The notes under the pieces were generated by a model that saw only the letters and a program-made list of their open reading frames with translations, was not told where the DNA came from and ran no database searches. A stretch of 64,000 nucleotides of DNA from Fictibacillus barbaricus (GTDB taxonomy: Bacteria; Bacillota; Bacilli; Bacillales; Fictibacillaceae): NCBI RefSeq assembly GCF_014635025.1, contig NZ_BMCE01000001.1, positions 1,674,001 to 1,738,000 on the forward strand. The letters run 5' to 3'. This document shows, one piece after another, positions 36,119-44,895 of this stretch. The position numbers and the translations under genes were made by a program. Each line of letters starts with the position of its first letter. The stretch's first letter is position 1.

Positions 36119-37036
36119 ATGAAAATTGCAGTCTTATACGGCGGTGTTTCTGCTGAACGTGAAGTATCACTATCTACGGGAAAACAGATCATTTCTGCCC
36201 TTGAAAGCAAGGGCCATGAGGTAACGGGGATCGATTTCCATCCTTCTCGTCTTCAAGAACTACTTAGATTAGAAGCCGATGTTGTTTTTCTTGGGCTTCA
36301 TGGAAAATTTGGTGAAGACGGCCGTCTGCAAGGTTTGTTGGATATGCTTGAGATCCCCTATGTTGGATCTGGTGCTTTAGCATCTGGAATAGCTATGGAT
36401 AAAGCAAAATCTAAACAATTTTTTAAAGACGCTGGAATAAATATCGCTAAAGAAAAAGTACTTTATAGAAAATCGTATGTAGAGAATCAATTGGAGCTGG
36501 ATTTCGATTTTCCTGCTGTTGTTAAACCTAACCGGGAAGGTTCAACTATCGGTTTAACGATTGCACAAAACCATGATGAACTTCTAAAGGGTATTGCTGA
36601 AGCATTTTTGCATGATGATACTATTCTTGTGGAACAATTTATAAGCGGTAAAGAGGTTACTGTTGCTGTTATGGGGGAACATGGGAAGTACAAGGCACTT
36701 CCAGTTGTCGAGATCGAACCAAAAAATGCTTATTATGATTATGAATCAAAGTATGCAGAAGGTGGAAGCATTCATTATGTACCTGCAAGACTAGATGATG
36801 AAACAACGGCGTTATTGCAAAAACAAGCAGTTCGGGCACATGAAGTATTAGGATGCGAAGTCTATTCTCGAGTAGATTTTATCGTACCTCATGATGGGAC
36901 TGAACCTGTTATTCTAGAAGTGAACACACTTCCAGGTATGACACCAACAAGTCTGTTTCCGGATGCTGCAAGAGAGATCGGCATGGATTATCCAACTATG
37001 ATTGAAAAGTTAATCGAACTATCTTTAAAGAAATAA
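36119..37036 (+). CDS. ddl: D-alanine--D-alanine ligase (short form)
   Basis: A 305-residue ATP-grasp ligase that makes the D-Ala-D-Ala dipeptide for peptidoglycan. Landmarks: GGVSAEREVSLSTG (N-terminus), GLHGKFGEDGRLQG, VVKPNREGSTIGL (ATP grasp), YDYESKYAEGGS (omega loop) and EVNTLPGMTPTSLFP. The Tyr in that loop (KYAEGG) indicates D-Ala rather than D-Lac use. It is about 50 residues shorter than B. subtilis Ddl and resembles the E. coli DdlB length class. The ATG at 36119 follows TAGGAGTGA. Confidence 0.92.
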   Translation: MKIAVLYGGVSAEREVSLSTGKQIISALESKGHEVTGIDFHPSRLQELLRLEADVVFLGLHGKFGEDGRLQGLLDMLEIPYVGSGALASGIAMDKAKSKQFFKDAGINIAKEKVLYRKSYVENQLELDFDFPAVVKPNREGSTIGLTIAQNHDELLKGIAEAFLHDDTILVEQFISGKEVTVAVMGEHGKYKALPVVEIEPKNAYYDYESKYAEGGSIHYVPARLDDETTALLQKQAVRAHEVLGCEVYSRVDFIVPHDGTEPVILEVNTLPGMTPTSLFPDAAREIGMDYPTMIEKLIELSLKK

Positions 37037-37050
37037 AGCTAAAACTGGTT

Positions 37051-37081
37051 CCCCGCCTGTGTATTCAGGTGGGGAGTTCTT
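37051..37081 (+). terminator. Probable terminator after ddl
   Basis: CCCCGCCTG (37051-37059) pairs with CAGGTGGGG (37066-37074); the tail is AGTTCTTC, weak. Confidence 0.6.
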
Positions 37082-37153
37082 CAAAAAAGCAGTGGACAAG
37101 CCGAATAGGTATATTGGCAGAAAATTAGATATATTCTCAACAGTCCGTGACTT

Positions 37154-37168
37154 AAGAAAGCGTTTACT
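37154..37168 (+). promoter_or_regulatory. CcpA-binding cre site upstream of gudB
   Basis: AAGAAAGCGTTTACT matches WTGNAANCGNWNNCW at 14 of 15 positions. It lies about 30 bases upstream of a likely promoter (TTCTCA 37196-37201, 17 bases, TATACT 37219-37224), so its centre is near -70, a position where cre sites can activate. The match was read by eye. Confidence 0.55.
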
Positions 37169-37276
37169 TTTTAGGCGAAAATCACTAATTTTCTCTTCTC
37201 ATTGTTTATGCAAAGGTGTATACTGAGTTCGAAGCTTGACTAAACTTTAGAGGTGACGAATATGGGAGGTAAACAA

Positions 37277-38560
37277 ATGACAGCCCAAAATACTACAGAC
37301 CAAAAATCCGACAATCATCATGAAAATGACAATGTGCTCCAATCCACGCAATCCGTAATCGCGGATGCGCTTGATAAATTAGGGTACTCTTCCGAAGTTT
37401 ATGAGTTATTAAAAGAGCCGATTCGTATGCTTACTGTTCGAATCCCGGTTAAAATGGATGATGGAAGTACGAAGATTTTTACCGGATATCGTGCCCAGCA
37501 TAATGATGCTGTTGGTCCGACCAAGGGCGGCGTTCGTTTTCATCCGAATGTATCAGAAACAGAAGTTAAAGCGCTATCAATCTGGATGAGCTTAAAAGCT
37601 GGAATTGTTGATCTGCCTTATGGCGGAGGGAAAGGCGGAATCATTTGTGATCCGCGTACAATGTCGTTTAGAGAACTTGAAAGATTAAGCCGTGGGTACG
37701 TTAGAGCGATCAGTCAATTAGTAGGACCTACAAAGGATATTCCTGCTCCTGACGTCTTTACAAACTCGCAGATCATGGCTTGGATGATGGACGAGTACAG
37801 CAGAATCAGAGAGTTTGATTCTCCAGGATTTATTACAGGAAAGCCTTTGGTCCTCGGTGGATCTCACGGCCGTGAGACAGCGACTGCTAAAGGAGTTACC
37901 ATCTGTATCCGTGAAGCTGCAGCCAAAAAAGGCATCCAGCTTGAAGGGGCTCGTGTAGTTGTACAAGGATTCGGTAATGCGGGAAGCTTCCTTGCAAAAT
38001 TCATGCATGATGCTGGCGCAAAAGTGATCGCGATCTCTGATGCATACGGCGGACTTCATGATCCAGAAGGCTTGGATATCGACTATCTATTAGAACGCAG
38101 AGACAGTTTTGGTACTGTCACGAAATTATTTAAAGACACGATAACAAATCAAGAACTTTTAGAACTTGATTGCGATATTTTAGTACCAGCAGCTATTGAA
38201 AATCAAATTACAGAGAAAAACGCACACCAGATCAAAGCTGCGATCGTTGTTGAAGCAGCGAATGGACCAACAACACTTGAAGCAACTAGAATCTTATCAG
38301 AAAGAGGGATCCTGCTCGTTCCTGATGTTCTAGCTAGTGCAGGTGGTGTAACGGTTTCTTATTTTGAATGGGTTCAGAACAATCAAGGTTACTATTGGAC
38401 CGAAGAAGAAGTAGAAGAAAAGCTTGAAAAGGTTATGGTTAAGTCTTTCGATACTGTATATACGACAGCGATGAACAGAAAAGTAAACATGAGACTAGCC
38501 GCTTATATGGTTGGTGTTCGTAAGATGGCTGAAGCATCACGCTTCAGAGGCTGGATTTAA
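37277..38560 (+). CDS. gudB: NAD-specific glutamate dehydrogenase
   Basis: About 427 residues, catabolic, converting glutamate to 2-oxoglutarate and ammonia. Motifs: PTKGGVRFHP, PYGGGKGGIICDP with the catalytic lysine region, and the NAD fold VVQGFGNAGS. The segment after EVKALSIWMSLKAG has no 9-bp duplication of the kind that silences gudB in laboratory B. subtilis, so the enzyme should be active. The ATG at 37277 has GGGAGG 7 bases before it and gives the usual length; an ATG at 37262 is the alternative. ypdA follows, as in B. subtilis. Confidence 0.94.
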   Translation: MTAQNTTDQKSDNHHENDNVLQSTQSVIADALDKLGYSSEVYELLKEPIRMLTVRIPVKMDDGSTKIFTGYRAQHNDAVGPTKGGVRFHPNVSETEVKALSIWMSLKAGIVDLPYGGGKGGIICDPRTMSFRELERLSRGYVRAISQLVGPTKDIPAPDVFTNSQIMAWMMDEYSRIREFDSPGFITGKPLVLGGSHGRETATAKGVTICIREAAAKKGIQLEGARVVVQGFGNAGSFLAKFMHDAGAKVIAISDAYGGLHDPEGLDIDYLLERRDSFGTVTKLFKDTITNQELLELDCDILVPAAIENQITEKNAHQIKAAIVVEAANGPTTLEATRILSERGILLVPDVLASAGGVTVSYFEWVQNNQGYYWTEEEVEEKLEKVMVKSFDTVYTTAMNRKVNMRLAAYMVGVRKMAEASRFRGWI

Positions 38561-38579
38561 TTTTTTGCAAACTTATACT

Positions 38580-38615
38580 AAATCTCCTATCATATGATGA
38601 TAGGAGATTTTTTTG
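38580..38615 (+). terminator. Terminator after gudB
   Basis: AAATCTCCTATCAT pairs with ATGATAGGAGATTT around a 3-base loop, followed by TTTTT. Confidence 0.92.
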
Positions 38616-38664
38616 GCATGATAAAAAAGAATTTTATGATTTCGTTTTATGGAGTGGTGAAGAA

Positions 38665-39650
38665 GTGAATACAGATGTTTGTATTATTGGAGGAGGTCCA
38701 TGCGGCTTAGCGGCTGCCCTGGCATTACAAAAGAAAGGGATCTCATATTGTGTGATTGAAAAAGGGAACGTTGTTAATACAATTTATCAATATCCGACCC
38801 ACCAAACGTTTTTTAGCTCGAGTGAAAAACTTGAAATTGGAGATTTCCCTTTTGTTCATGAAGAGAGCAAACCAAAGAGGATACATGCCTTAACGTACTA
38901 CCGGGAAGTTGTAAAAAGAAATAAACTTCATGTGCGTTCTTTTGAAAGAGCAGAATCTGTTGTGAAAAATTCTGATGGGACATTTACAATTCGAACCGTA
39001 AACCGTAAAAAAGAAAAATTGGTTTATAGTGCCAAATGGGTTGTCATTGCAACGGGTTATTATGATAATCCAAATATGATGAACATTGAAGGAGAAGATC
39101 TGCCTCACGTTTACCATTACTTCAAAGAAGCTCATCCTTTTTACGACTTGGATGTAGCGGTTATCGGCGGGAAAAACTCAGCGATAGATGCAGCACTTGA
39201 ACTGCAAAAAGCTGGCGCGCGTCCTCATGTGTTCTATCGGGGGAGTGAGTACTCATCAAGTATTAAACCTTGGGTACTTCCTGAATTTGAAGCTTGTGTA
39301 AAATCAGGAACCATAAAGATGACATTTAATGCCCGCGTAAAAAAATTACGGAAGATGGTATATTTGCCGAGGAATCTCGAAAAAAATCGTTCTATCCTTA
39401 TCATGCAGTTTTTGCGATGACAGGGTACCATCCAGATCATAAATTTTTGGCTAACATGGGAGTTGATATGGATTTGGAGACAGGACGTCCTTTTTTTTCA
39501 GAAGAAACGATGGAAACGAATGTTGAGGGACTTTTTATCGCAGGGGTACTGGCTGCTGGCAACAATGCCAATGAGATCTTTATTGAAAATGGAAGGTTTC
39601 ATGGAGAGATGATCGCTAAAACAATTGAAGAACGGGAAAAAAACCGATAA
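38665..39650 (+). pseudogene. ypdA: YpdA (bacillithiol disulfide reductase) interrupted by a frameshift
   Basis: An FAD/NAD(P)-binding oxidoreductase of about 328 residues if intact. The first part (38665 to about 39340) carries GGGPCGLAAA, ATGYYDNP and GGKNSAIDAA and ends in a wrong frame with a stop at 39418-39420. The second part is recovered in another frame from the A run at 39339-39345 onward (KITEDGIFAEES, then FAMTGYHPDH, then AAGNNANEIFIENG). A run of seven A where eight would keep the frame explains the break. YpdA reduces oxidised bacillithiol. The frame may be truly broken, slippage-restored or a sequencing error. Confidence 0.85.
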
Positions 39651-39673
39651 TCCTTTTGGACGATCGGTTTTTT
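39641..39673. terminator. Bidirectional terminator between ypdA and ansA
   Basis: AAACCGAT (39641-39648) pairs with ATCGGTTT (39663-39670), flanked by A and T runs usable in both directions. The ypdA stop is inside. Confidence 0.8.
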
Positions 39674-39679
39674 TACGTT

Positions 39680-40648
39680 CTATTCCAGGAAAAGCTGTTG
39701 CAGTTTTGCGGATTCACTCGTATTCTCTAAAGCGATCATCAGTTTCAATCTTGCTTTTTGCCCATTTAAACCATTTGAGAAGATTACACCTAGTTCTTTC
39801 AGATGTTTTCCTCCGCCTTCATAAGAATAAATATCTTGAGCAATCCCGTTAAAACATCTTGAAACGAGCACGACAGGTACTTCTCTTGATATAAGGTCTT
39901 TTAGGGCAGGAACGGTTGCAGGTGGCATGTTACCCTGTCCTAACGCTTCGATTACTACCCCGTCAGCTCCGTTTGCTGAAGCTTTAATCAAATTGCCATC
40001 CATACCTGCATATGCTTTTAGTAAGATGACGTTCTTAGAGAAATCTTTTACATGAAAACGACTAGAGCGCAAAGGTGTATGATGAAAGAGTACACCTCTT
40101 TTTGTAACTATTCCGATCGGCCCGTATTGAGGACTTTGAAAAGTAGCGATGTTGCTTGTATGCGTTTTTGTAACGTTTTTTGCTGAGTGTATCTCATCAT
40201 TGAAAACGACAAGAACACCTTTTCCTAAAGATTGATCTTCACAAGCAACTCTAACTGATGAAATCAGGTTATATGGCCCGTCAGATCCGTGTTCGTTGCT
40301 AGATCGCATAGCACCTGTTACGATAACTGGAATGGAAGTTTGTAGCACGAGATCTAACACGTATGCTGTTTCTTCGAGCGTATCTGTACCGTGCGTGATC
40401 ACGATGCCCTCATATTGATCAGAATTTGTTTCATCTGAAATAAATTTAGCTAACTCCAACATATGTGCAGGGGTAATATGAGGAGATGGCAGGTTAACAT
40501 AGTTTTTAACCGTGATCTCTGCAATATCAGACAGTTCTGCAATGGTTGCTTCTAGAGGATGTGTCTCTTTTGTGTTGACGCCGCCTGTAGTTTTGTTTTC
40601 TTCCATTGCAATGGTGCCGCCTGTATGAATAAGTAGAACCTTTTTCAT
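39680..40648 (-). CDS. ansA: L-asparaginase
   Basis: A 322-residue cytoplasmic asparaginase without signal peptide. Catalytic threonines sit in HTGGTIAM (N-terminus) and in HGTDTLEETAY (residues about 86-96). It hydrolyses asparagine to aspartate and ammonia. No ansB or ansR is next to it. The upstream region on its strand contains AGGAGG before the ATG. Convergent with ypdA. Confidence 0.93.
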   Translation of the reverse strand: MKKVLLIHTGGTIAMEENKTTGGVNTKETHPLEATIAELSDIAEITVKNYVNLPSPHITPAHMLELAKFISDETNSDQYEGIVITHGTDTLEETAYVLDLVLQTSIPVIVTGAMRSSNEHGSDGPYNLISSVRVACEDQSLGKGVLVVFNDEIHSAKNVTKTHTSNIATFQSPQYGPIGIVTKRGVLFHHTPLRSSRFHVKDFSKNVILLKAYAGMDGNLIKASANGADGVVIEALGQGNMPPATVPALKDLISREVPVVLVSRCFNGIAQDIYSYEGGGKHLKELGVIFSNGLNGQKARLKLMIALENTSESAKLQQLFLE

Positions 40649-40738
40649 GGCTGCCGCCCTCCTTATCTCAGTGTTCTCTATTCCACTTCTTAAAATATCA
40701 TGTTACGATAGAAAAAAACAGTAGAAAAGAGGCAGGAC

Positions 40739-41419
40739 ATGCTAGCTGTAATTTCTGCAGCGGTGGCTCCGGCTATTGCTCTATTATCATTTTTTTATTT
40801 AAAAGATAAATATGAGACCGAACCTTTATCATTAGTGGTTAAAGTGTATATATTTGGAGTACTTCTCGTTTTTCCGATCATGGTTATTCAGTTTGGAATA
40901 AAAGAAGAGATGAATATCTCCTATCTTTCGGATGCATTTTTTGTAAGTGGTGCATTCGAAGAGTTCTTTAAATGGTTCTTAGTATTCTATGGGGCATATC
41001 TTCATGAAGAATTTAATGAACCTTATGATGGAATCGTATACGCATCTGCTCTGTCATTAGGTTTTGCGTCTTTAGAAAACATCTTTTATCTCTATACGTT
41101 CGGAATTGAAGAGGCTTTAATTCGTGCGCTGCTCCCGGTTAGCGGGCATGCTCTTTTTGGGGTAATTATGGGATACTACTTGGGTAAAGCAAAATTCTCT
41201 TTTGGCAGAAAGAAAAAAATCTATCTTACCTTATCCCTTGTCTTGCCTATCCTATTGCATGGGACGTTTAACTTTTTGTTATCATCGAGTACAAAATACA
41301 TCTTCTTCTACATGTTTCCGTTTATGATTTTCCTATGGTGGTTTGCTCTCCGAAAAGTGAGGTTAGCCAATGCTACAATAAATCCATATCCAAACGCTGA
41401 CGCGAAGACCGGTATATAG
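40739..41419 (+). CDS. prsW: Intramembrane glutamic-type protease PrsW
   Basis: A 226-residue membrane protein with about seven helices. Conserved residues of the PrsW family are present: FEEFFKW (Glu74-Glu75, Lys78), LEN (Glu113), His137 and His174 in LLHGTFN. In B. subtilis PrsW makes the first cut in anti-sigma factor RsiW in response to antimicrobial peptides, releasing sigma-W. GAGGCAGG lies before the ATG. Confidence 0.92.
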   Translation: MLAVISAAVAPAIALLSFFYLKDKYETEPLSLVVKVYIFGVLLVFPIMVIQFGIKEEMNISYLSDAFFVSGAFEEFFKWFLVFYGAYLHEEFNEPYDGIVYASALSLGFASLENIFYLYTFGIEEALIRALLPVSGHALFGVIMGYYLGKAKFSFGRKKKIYLTLSLVLPILLHGTFNFLLSSSTKYIFFYMFPFMIFLWWFALRKVRLANATINPYPNADAKTGI

Positions 41420-41442
41420 CCGGTCTTCTTTTATTTTTTAAG
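41404..41442 (+). terminator. Terminator after prsW
   Basis: GAAGACCGG / CCGGTCTTC (41404-41412, 41420-41428) followed by TTTTATTTTTT. The stop codon of prsW lies in the hairpin. Confidence 0.88.
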
Positions 41443-41535
41443 AACAACGAGACTTTGAAAGCTGAATAAAATAAAACAGATTACAAATGATACTTGTATA
41501 ACAAGGAGATTAAATTACAGGAGGCTCATTTTCTC

Positions 41536-42393
41536 ATGAAAAGAAATTCAGCTTACATAAAGGGAGTACTATTTGCAATCGCCCTTTGTTTTGGGCTTTT
41601 TGCTGGATTTGGTCAAAACAGTGCACATGCGTTTTCAAACCAAGTCATTCAAGTAGGTGCAACCGGTGAGGACGTAATAGAACTTCAATCCCGGCTTCAA
41701 TATTTAGGTTTTTATACAGGCGACATTGATGGTGTGTTCGGATGGAGAACATACTGGGCATTACGAAACTTTCAATATGAATTTGGTTTGCCGATCGATG
41801 GTCTAGCAGGGGGTACCACGAAGAATAACCTCGCAAAAGCTTCAAAGTATGATAAAGCCTGGGTCAATAAACAAATCAATTCAGGAAACAAATTTTCTTA
41901 TTACGGCGGGGTTCCAAAAAGCAAACAATCAAAAAGCGGTGCAGCGAAAGGCGGTACGGCAAAGGGCGGAAAAGGCGGCGGTCAAGCTAAAGCTAAGCCT
42001 GCTCAAGTTAAACCTGCTAAAAACGTACCTGATGGCTACTCTCAAAATGATCTTAACTTAATGGCCAATGCAGTGTATGGAGAATCAAGGGGAGAACCTT
42101 ATATCGGACAAGTAGCTGTTGCAGCGGTCATCATAAACCGAGTAGAAAGCCCGTCCTTTCCCAATACCGTTGCAGGCGTGATTTTTGAGCCAGGTGCGTT
42201 TACAGCCGTAGCGGACGGCCAGATTTACCTCACACCAAACGCACAAGCTAAAAAGGCTGTCATGGATGCTTTAAACGGATGGGATCCTACTGGAGAAGCT
42301 GAATATTATTTTAACCCGGATACGGCTACTTCCGGTTGGATATGGACGCGTCCTCAGATTAAAAAAATCGGAAAGCATATTTTCTGTAACTAA
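41536..42393 (+). CDS. sleB: Spore cortex-lytic enzyme SleB
   Basis: A 285-residue lytic transglycosylase that breaks the cortex during germination. Signal peptide (cut after AHA, about residue 32), a peptidoglycan-binding domain (about 38-100, TGEDVIELQSRLQYLGFYTGDIDGV-like), a low-complexity Lys/Gly/Ala linker (about 130-165) and a SleB hydrolase domain with the catalytic glutamate in YGESRGEPY. The linker is longer and more repetitive than I expect for B. subtilis. The ATG at 41536 follows CAGGAGGC. Operon with ypeB, which it needs for stability. Confidence 0.94.
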   Translation: MKRNSAYIKGVLFAIALCFGLFAGFGQNSAHAFSNQVIQVGATGEDVIELQSRLQYLGFYTGDIDGVFGWRTYWALRNFQYEFGLPIDGLAGGTTKNNLAKASKYDKAWVNKQINSGNKFSYYGGVPKSKQSKSGAAKGGTAKGGKGGGQAKAKPAQVKPAKNVPDGYSQNDLNLMANAVYGESRGEPYIGQVAVAAVIINRVESPSFPNTVAGVIFEPGAFTAVADGQIYLTPNAQAKKAVMDALNGWDPTGEAEYYFNPDTATSGWIWTRPQIKKIGKHIFCN

Positions 42394-42412
42394 TAAAGGG
42401 GTGAAATGAAAT

Positions 42413-43762
42413 ATGATACGCACAATCCTAATCGTACTGCTGTTCGTTGCTGTAGCAGGAACAGGCTATTGGGGCTATACGGAACATCAGGAAAAGAACG
42501 CTGTACTTCTGCAAGCTGAGAACAACTATCAACGTGCCTTCCATGACTTAAACTTCCATATGGACGCGCTTCATGACAAGATAGGTGAAACAATAGCGAT
42601 GAACTCTAGAAATCAGCTTTCACCAGCACTTGCACAAGTCTGGAGACTAACTTCAGAAGCTCATAATGATGTAGGCCAACTTCCGTTAGCTCTGCTGCCT
42701 TTTAACAAAACAGAAGAATTTCTTGCTAAGATGGGAGAATTCAGTTATCGAACCGCAGTACGCGATCTAGATAAGAATCCCCTTAGTGATAAAGAATACA
42801 ATACTCTTAAAGATTTATATGCAAATTCAACAGAGATCCAAAATGAACTGAGAAAAACAGAATCATTGGCGCAGAAAAATAACCTACGCTGGATGGATGT
42901 TGAGCTGGCTCTCGCAACAAACAAACAGCCAGAGGATAACACGATTATCGATGGATTTAAAACGGTTGATAAATCAGTTGAAGGATACTCTGATGTAGAT
43001 TTTGGACCTGAAGTTTCAAACAGGGAGAAAATGAAGAATCGAAATCTCAGCCAGCTTAAAGGAAAAGAGATTTCAAAAGAAGAAGCAAAAAAAATCGCAA
43101 TAGACTTTTTTGACTTAAAGAAGAATGTGAAGATTACTGTTGAAGAAACAGGTAAAAAAGCAAAATATCATGCCTATTCACTAACGCTCTATAACCCGGA
43201 TACAAATGGTACAACCTATATGGATCTTACCAAAAAAGGCGGTTACCCAATGTGGGTGCTATATGACCGAAACGTAGGAGCAGCAAAGATATCATTAAAT
43301 GAAGCAATGCTGCAAGCAGAGGATTTCTTGGAAAAGCATATGGAAAGCAAGATGGAAATGGTAACAAGCGACCAATATGATAATATCGGTGTTTTCACTT
43401 ACGCACGTCTTGAAGATGATGTAAGGATCTATCCAGAAGTTGTAACTGTAAAAGTAGCTCTAGATAATGGAGATATTATGGGTTATGAGGGTACTGATTT
43501 CCTTTTAGCACACAAAGACGAAAGAGTTCCGAAATTCAGCCTCTCTGATAAAGAGGCGAGAAAGAAATTAAACCCTAATTTTGAAGTGAAAGAAGTAAGT
43601 AAAGCGCTTATCCGAAACGACATTAACGAAGAAGTATTTTGTTATGAATTCTTTGGTACTCTTGGAAATGATACCTACAGGGTGTTCATTAATGCCGAAA
43701 ATGGAAATGAAGAAGAAGTTAAAAAGTTGAAGGATGCAGAACCATCTTATAACGAAATTTAA
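42413..43762 (+). CDS. ypeB: Germination protein YpeB
   Basis: A 449-residue protein with an N-terminal membrane anchor (about 3-20), a helical N-terminal region and three C-terminal PepSY-like repeats (from about 215). YpeB keeps SleB inactive and stable in the dormant spore and is degraded on germination. It follows sleB after 19 bases, with GGGGTGAAATG as ribosome site. A strong terminator ends the operon. Confidence 0.94.
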   Translation: MIRTILIVLLFVAVAGTGYWGYTEHQEKNAVLLQAENNYQRAFHDLNFHMDALHDKIGETIAMNSRNQLSPALAQVWRLTSEAHNDVGQLPLALLPFNKTEEFLAKMGEFSYRTAVRDLDKNPLSDKEYNTLKDLYANSTEIQNELRKTESLAQKNNLRWMDVELALATNKQPEDNTIIDGFKTVDKSVEGYSDVDFGPEVSNREKMKNRNLSQLKGKEISKEEAKKIAIDFFDLKKNVKITVEETGKKAKYHAYSLTLYNPDTNGTTYMDLTKKGGYPMWVLYDRNVGAAKISLNEAMLQAEDFLEKHMESKMEMVTSDQYDNIGVFTYARLEDDVRIYPEVVTVKVALDNGDIMGYEGTDFLLAHKDERVPKFSLSDKEARKKLNPNFEVKEVSKALIRNDINEEVFCYEFFGTLGNDTYRVFINAENGNEEEVKKLKDAEPSYNEI

Positions 43763-43770
43763 AGAGTGAA

Positions 43771-43806
43771 AGCAAAATTTCGCAGTTAGAAATTTTGCTT
43801 TTTCTT
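43771..43806 (+). terminator. Terminator of sleB-ypeB
   Basis: AGCAAAATTTC (43771-43781) pairs fully with GAAATTTTGCT (43789-43799), followed by TTTTTCTTTC. Confidence 0.9.
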
Positions 43807-43865
43807 TCTTTTAATAACTGTCATAATAAGGTAGGAAGTTTAAGATGTGTTTTGGGGGAAAGATT

Positions 43866-44531
43866 ATGATTTCTGTAGGGGTACCATTGTATTTAGAGCC
43901 TTTATTTTCAGACAAAAAAGATAAATATCGCTGTAAAGTATATGATATAAAGGGAGAGCATCTTTATATCGATTATCCTAGCAATGAAAAAACGAATCGT
44001 ACGGAATATTTTTTTGATGGCACTCAATTTAAGGCTTCGTTTGTAGATAAAGAAAAGAATGTGTACACGTTTCGTACAGAACTCTTAGGAAGGAAGATTG
44101 AGAACATACCTGTCCTGATGATCTCTTCACCTAAAGAAGACGAAATACATAAAGTTCAACGCAGAGAATATGTAAGAGTGGAAACTATGCTCGATGCCGC
44201 AATCACAAACAGCAGTGATTCTTATCCTCCATTTAATTCCGTTGTTCTTGACGTAAGTGCTGGAGGCATGCTTCTCTCACTTCCGATTGGGCATTCTGTA
44301 AAAAGTGGAGATAAATTGGACTGTCTTGTTGTACTTCCAATGCAGTCAGGGGAAAAGTATTACCTTGACTTATCATGTGTTGTTTTAAGGGTACTCGATA
44401 GCCATTCGTACAGCAGAGAGCGGGCATCACTTCAATTTGAACAGATTACTCAGAAAGATAGACAGCACATTATTCGATTCTGTTTTGAGCAGCAGCTCTT
44501 AATGAAAAAGAAAGAAACGAAAATTTTTTAA
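43866..44531 (+). CDS. motI: PilZ-domain c-di-GMP receptor (MotI/YpfA)
   Basis: A 221-residue YcgR-like protein: N-terminal YcgR_N-type domain and a C-terminal PilZ domain. The c-di-GMP motifs are QRREYVRV (RxxxR, near residues 98-105) and DVSAGGM (D/NxSxxG, near 131-137). In B. subtilis MotI (DgrA) binds MotA and slows the flagellum when c-di-GMP is high. The ATG at 43866 follows GGGGGAAAG; a longer frame from 43845 starts upstream of that site. Same place as B. subtilis ypfA. Confidence 0.9.
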   Translation: MISVGVPLYLEPLFSDKKDKYRCKVYDIKGEHLYIDYPSNEKTNRTEYFFDGTQFKASFVDKEKNVYTFRTELLGRKIENIPVLMISSPKEDEIHKVQRREYVRVETMLDAAITNSSDSYPPFNSVVLDVSAGGMLLSLPIGHSVKSGDKLDCLVVLPMQSGEKYYLDLSCVVLRVLDSHSYSRERASLQFEQITQKDRQHIIRFCFEQQLLMKKKETKIF

Positions 44532-44598
44532 ACCACTGACAAATAGGATATTTTATCTTACTTAGGGGAAACTACTCCCGAAAGTAAGGTGACGGAGC

Positions 44599-44775
44599 AT
44601 AAAACATATTGAACGAAAACTCATCCAGCTTGCCATTGTTCATTTTATTCTTTTAATTGCAGCTCAGTTTTTACTTGAGATTCCATCATTTAAAATGTAT
44701 ACCAACAAAAGCATCTATTATGAGGGTGTCGTAAAAAGCGTTAAAGAACCCGCTTTGGAAACAATAGACCGTTAA
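44599..44775 (+). CDS. ypfB: YpfB-like small membrane protein, apparent ATA start
   Basis: A 58-codon frame encoding a single-helix protein (KHIERKLIQLAIVHFILLIA, then FLLEIPSFKMYTNKSIYYEG), resembling the DUF5359/YpfB family that sits between motI and cmk in B. subtilis. No ATG, GTG or TTG exists upstream in frame. An ATA at 44599 is 6 bases after AAGGTGA and gives (M)KHIERKL, the family-like start; an ATT at 44608 is the alternative. So either a rare start codon is used or a G-to-A change has damaged the start. Confidence 0.6.
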   Translation: MKHIERKLIQLAIVHFILLIAAQFLLEIPSFKMYTNKSIYYEGVVKSVKEPALETIDR

Positions 44776-44836
44776 ACAAGATATATGGTAAGATACCTAT
44801 AGAATGAATCTGATATTTTCAGATTTTGCACAGAAA

Positions 44837-44866
44837 AAAAGCAGGGGATTTTCACCTGCTTTTTAT
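44837..44866 (+). terminator. Terminator before cmk
   Basis: AAAAGCAGG (44837-44845) pairs with CCTGCTTTT (44855-44863), followed by TATTG. Confidence 0.8.
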
Positions 44867-44895
44867 TGCTATGTAGGTATGGGGTAGGAGGAAAC

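Noticed and set aside
41463-41497. Possible sigma-G promoter before sleB (GAATA and GATACTT)
   Set aside because: The spacer is 20 bases and the -10 has two mismatches, so it does not meet the consensus that the spoVA promoter matches fully.
41930-42010. GGCGG-rich repeat-like stretch
   Set aside because: It encodes the Lys/Gly/Ala linker of SleB and is in frame; it is low-complexity protein, not a DNA element.
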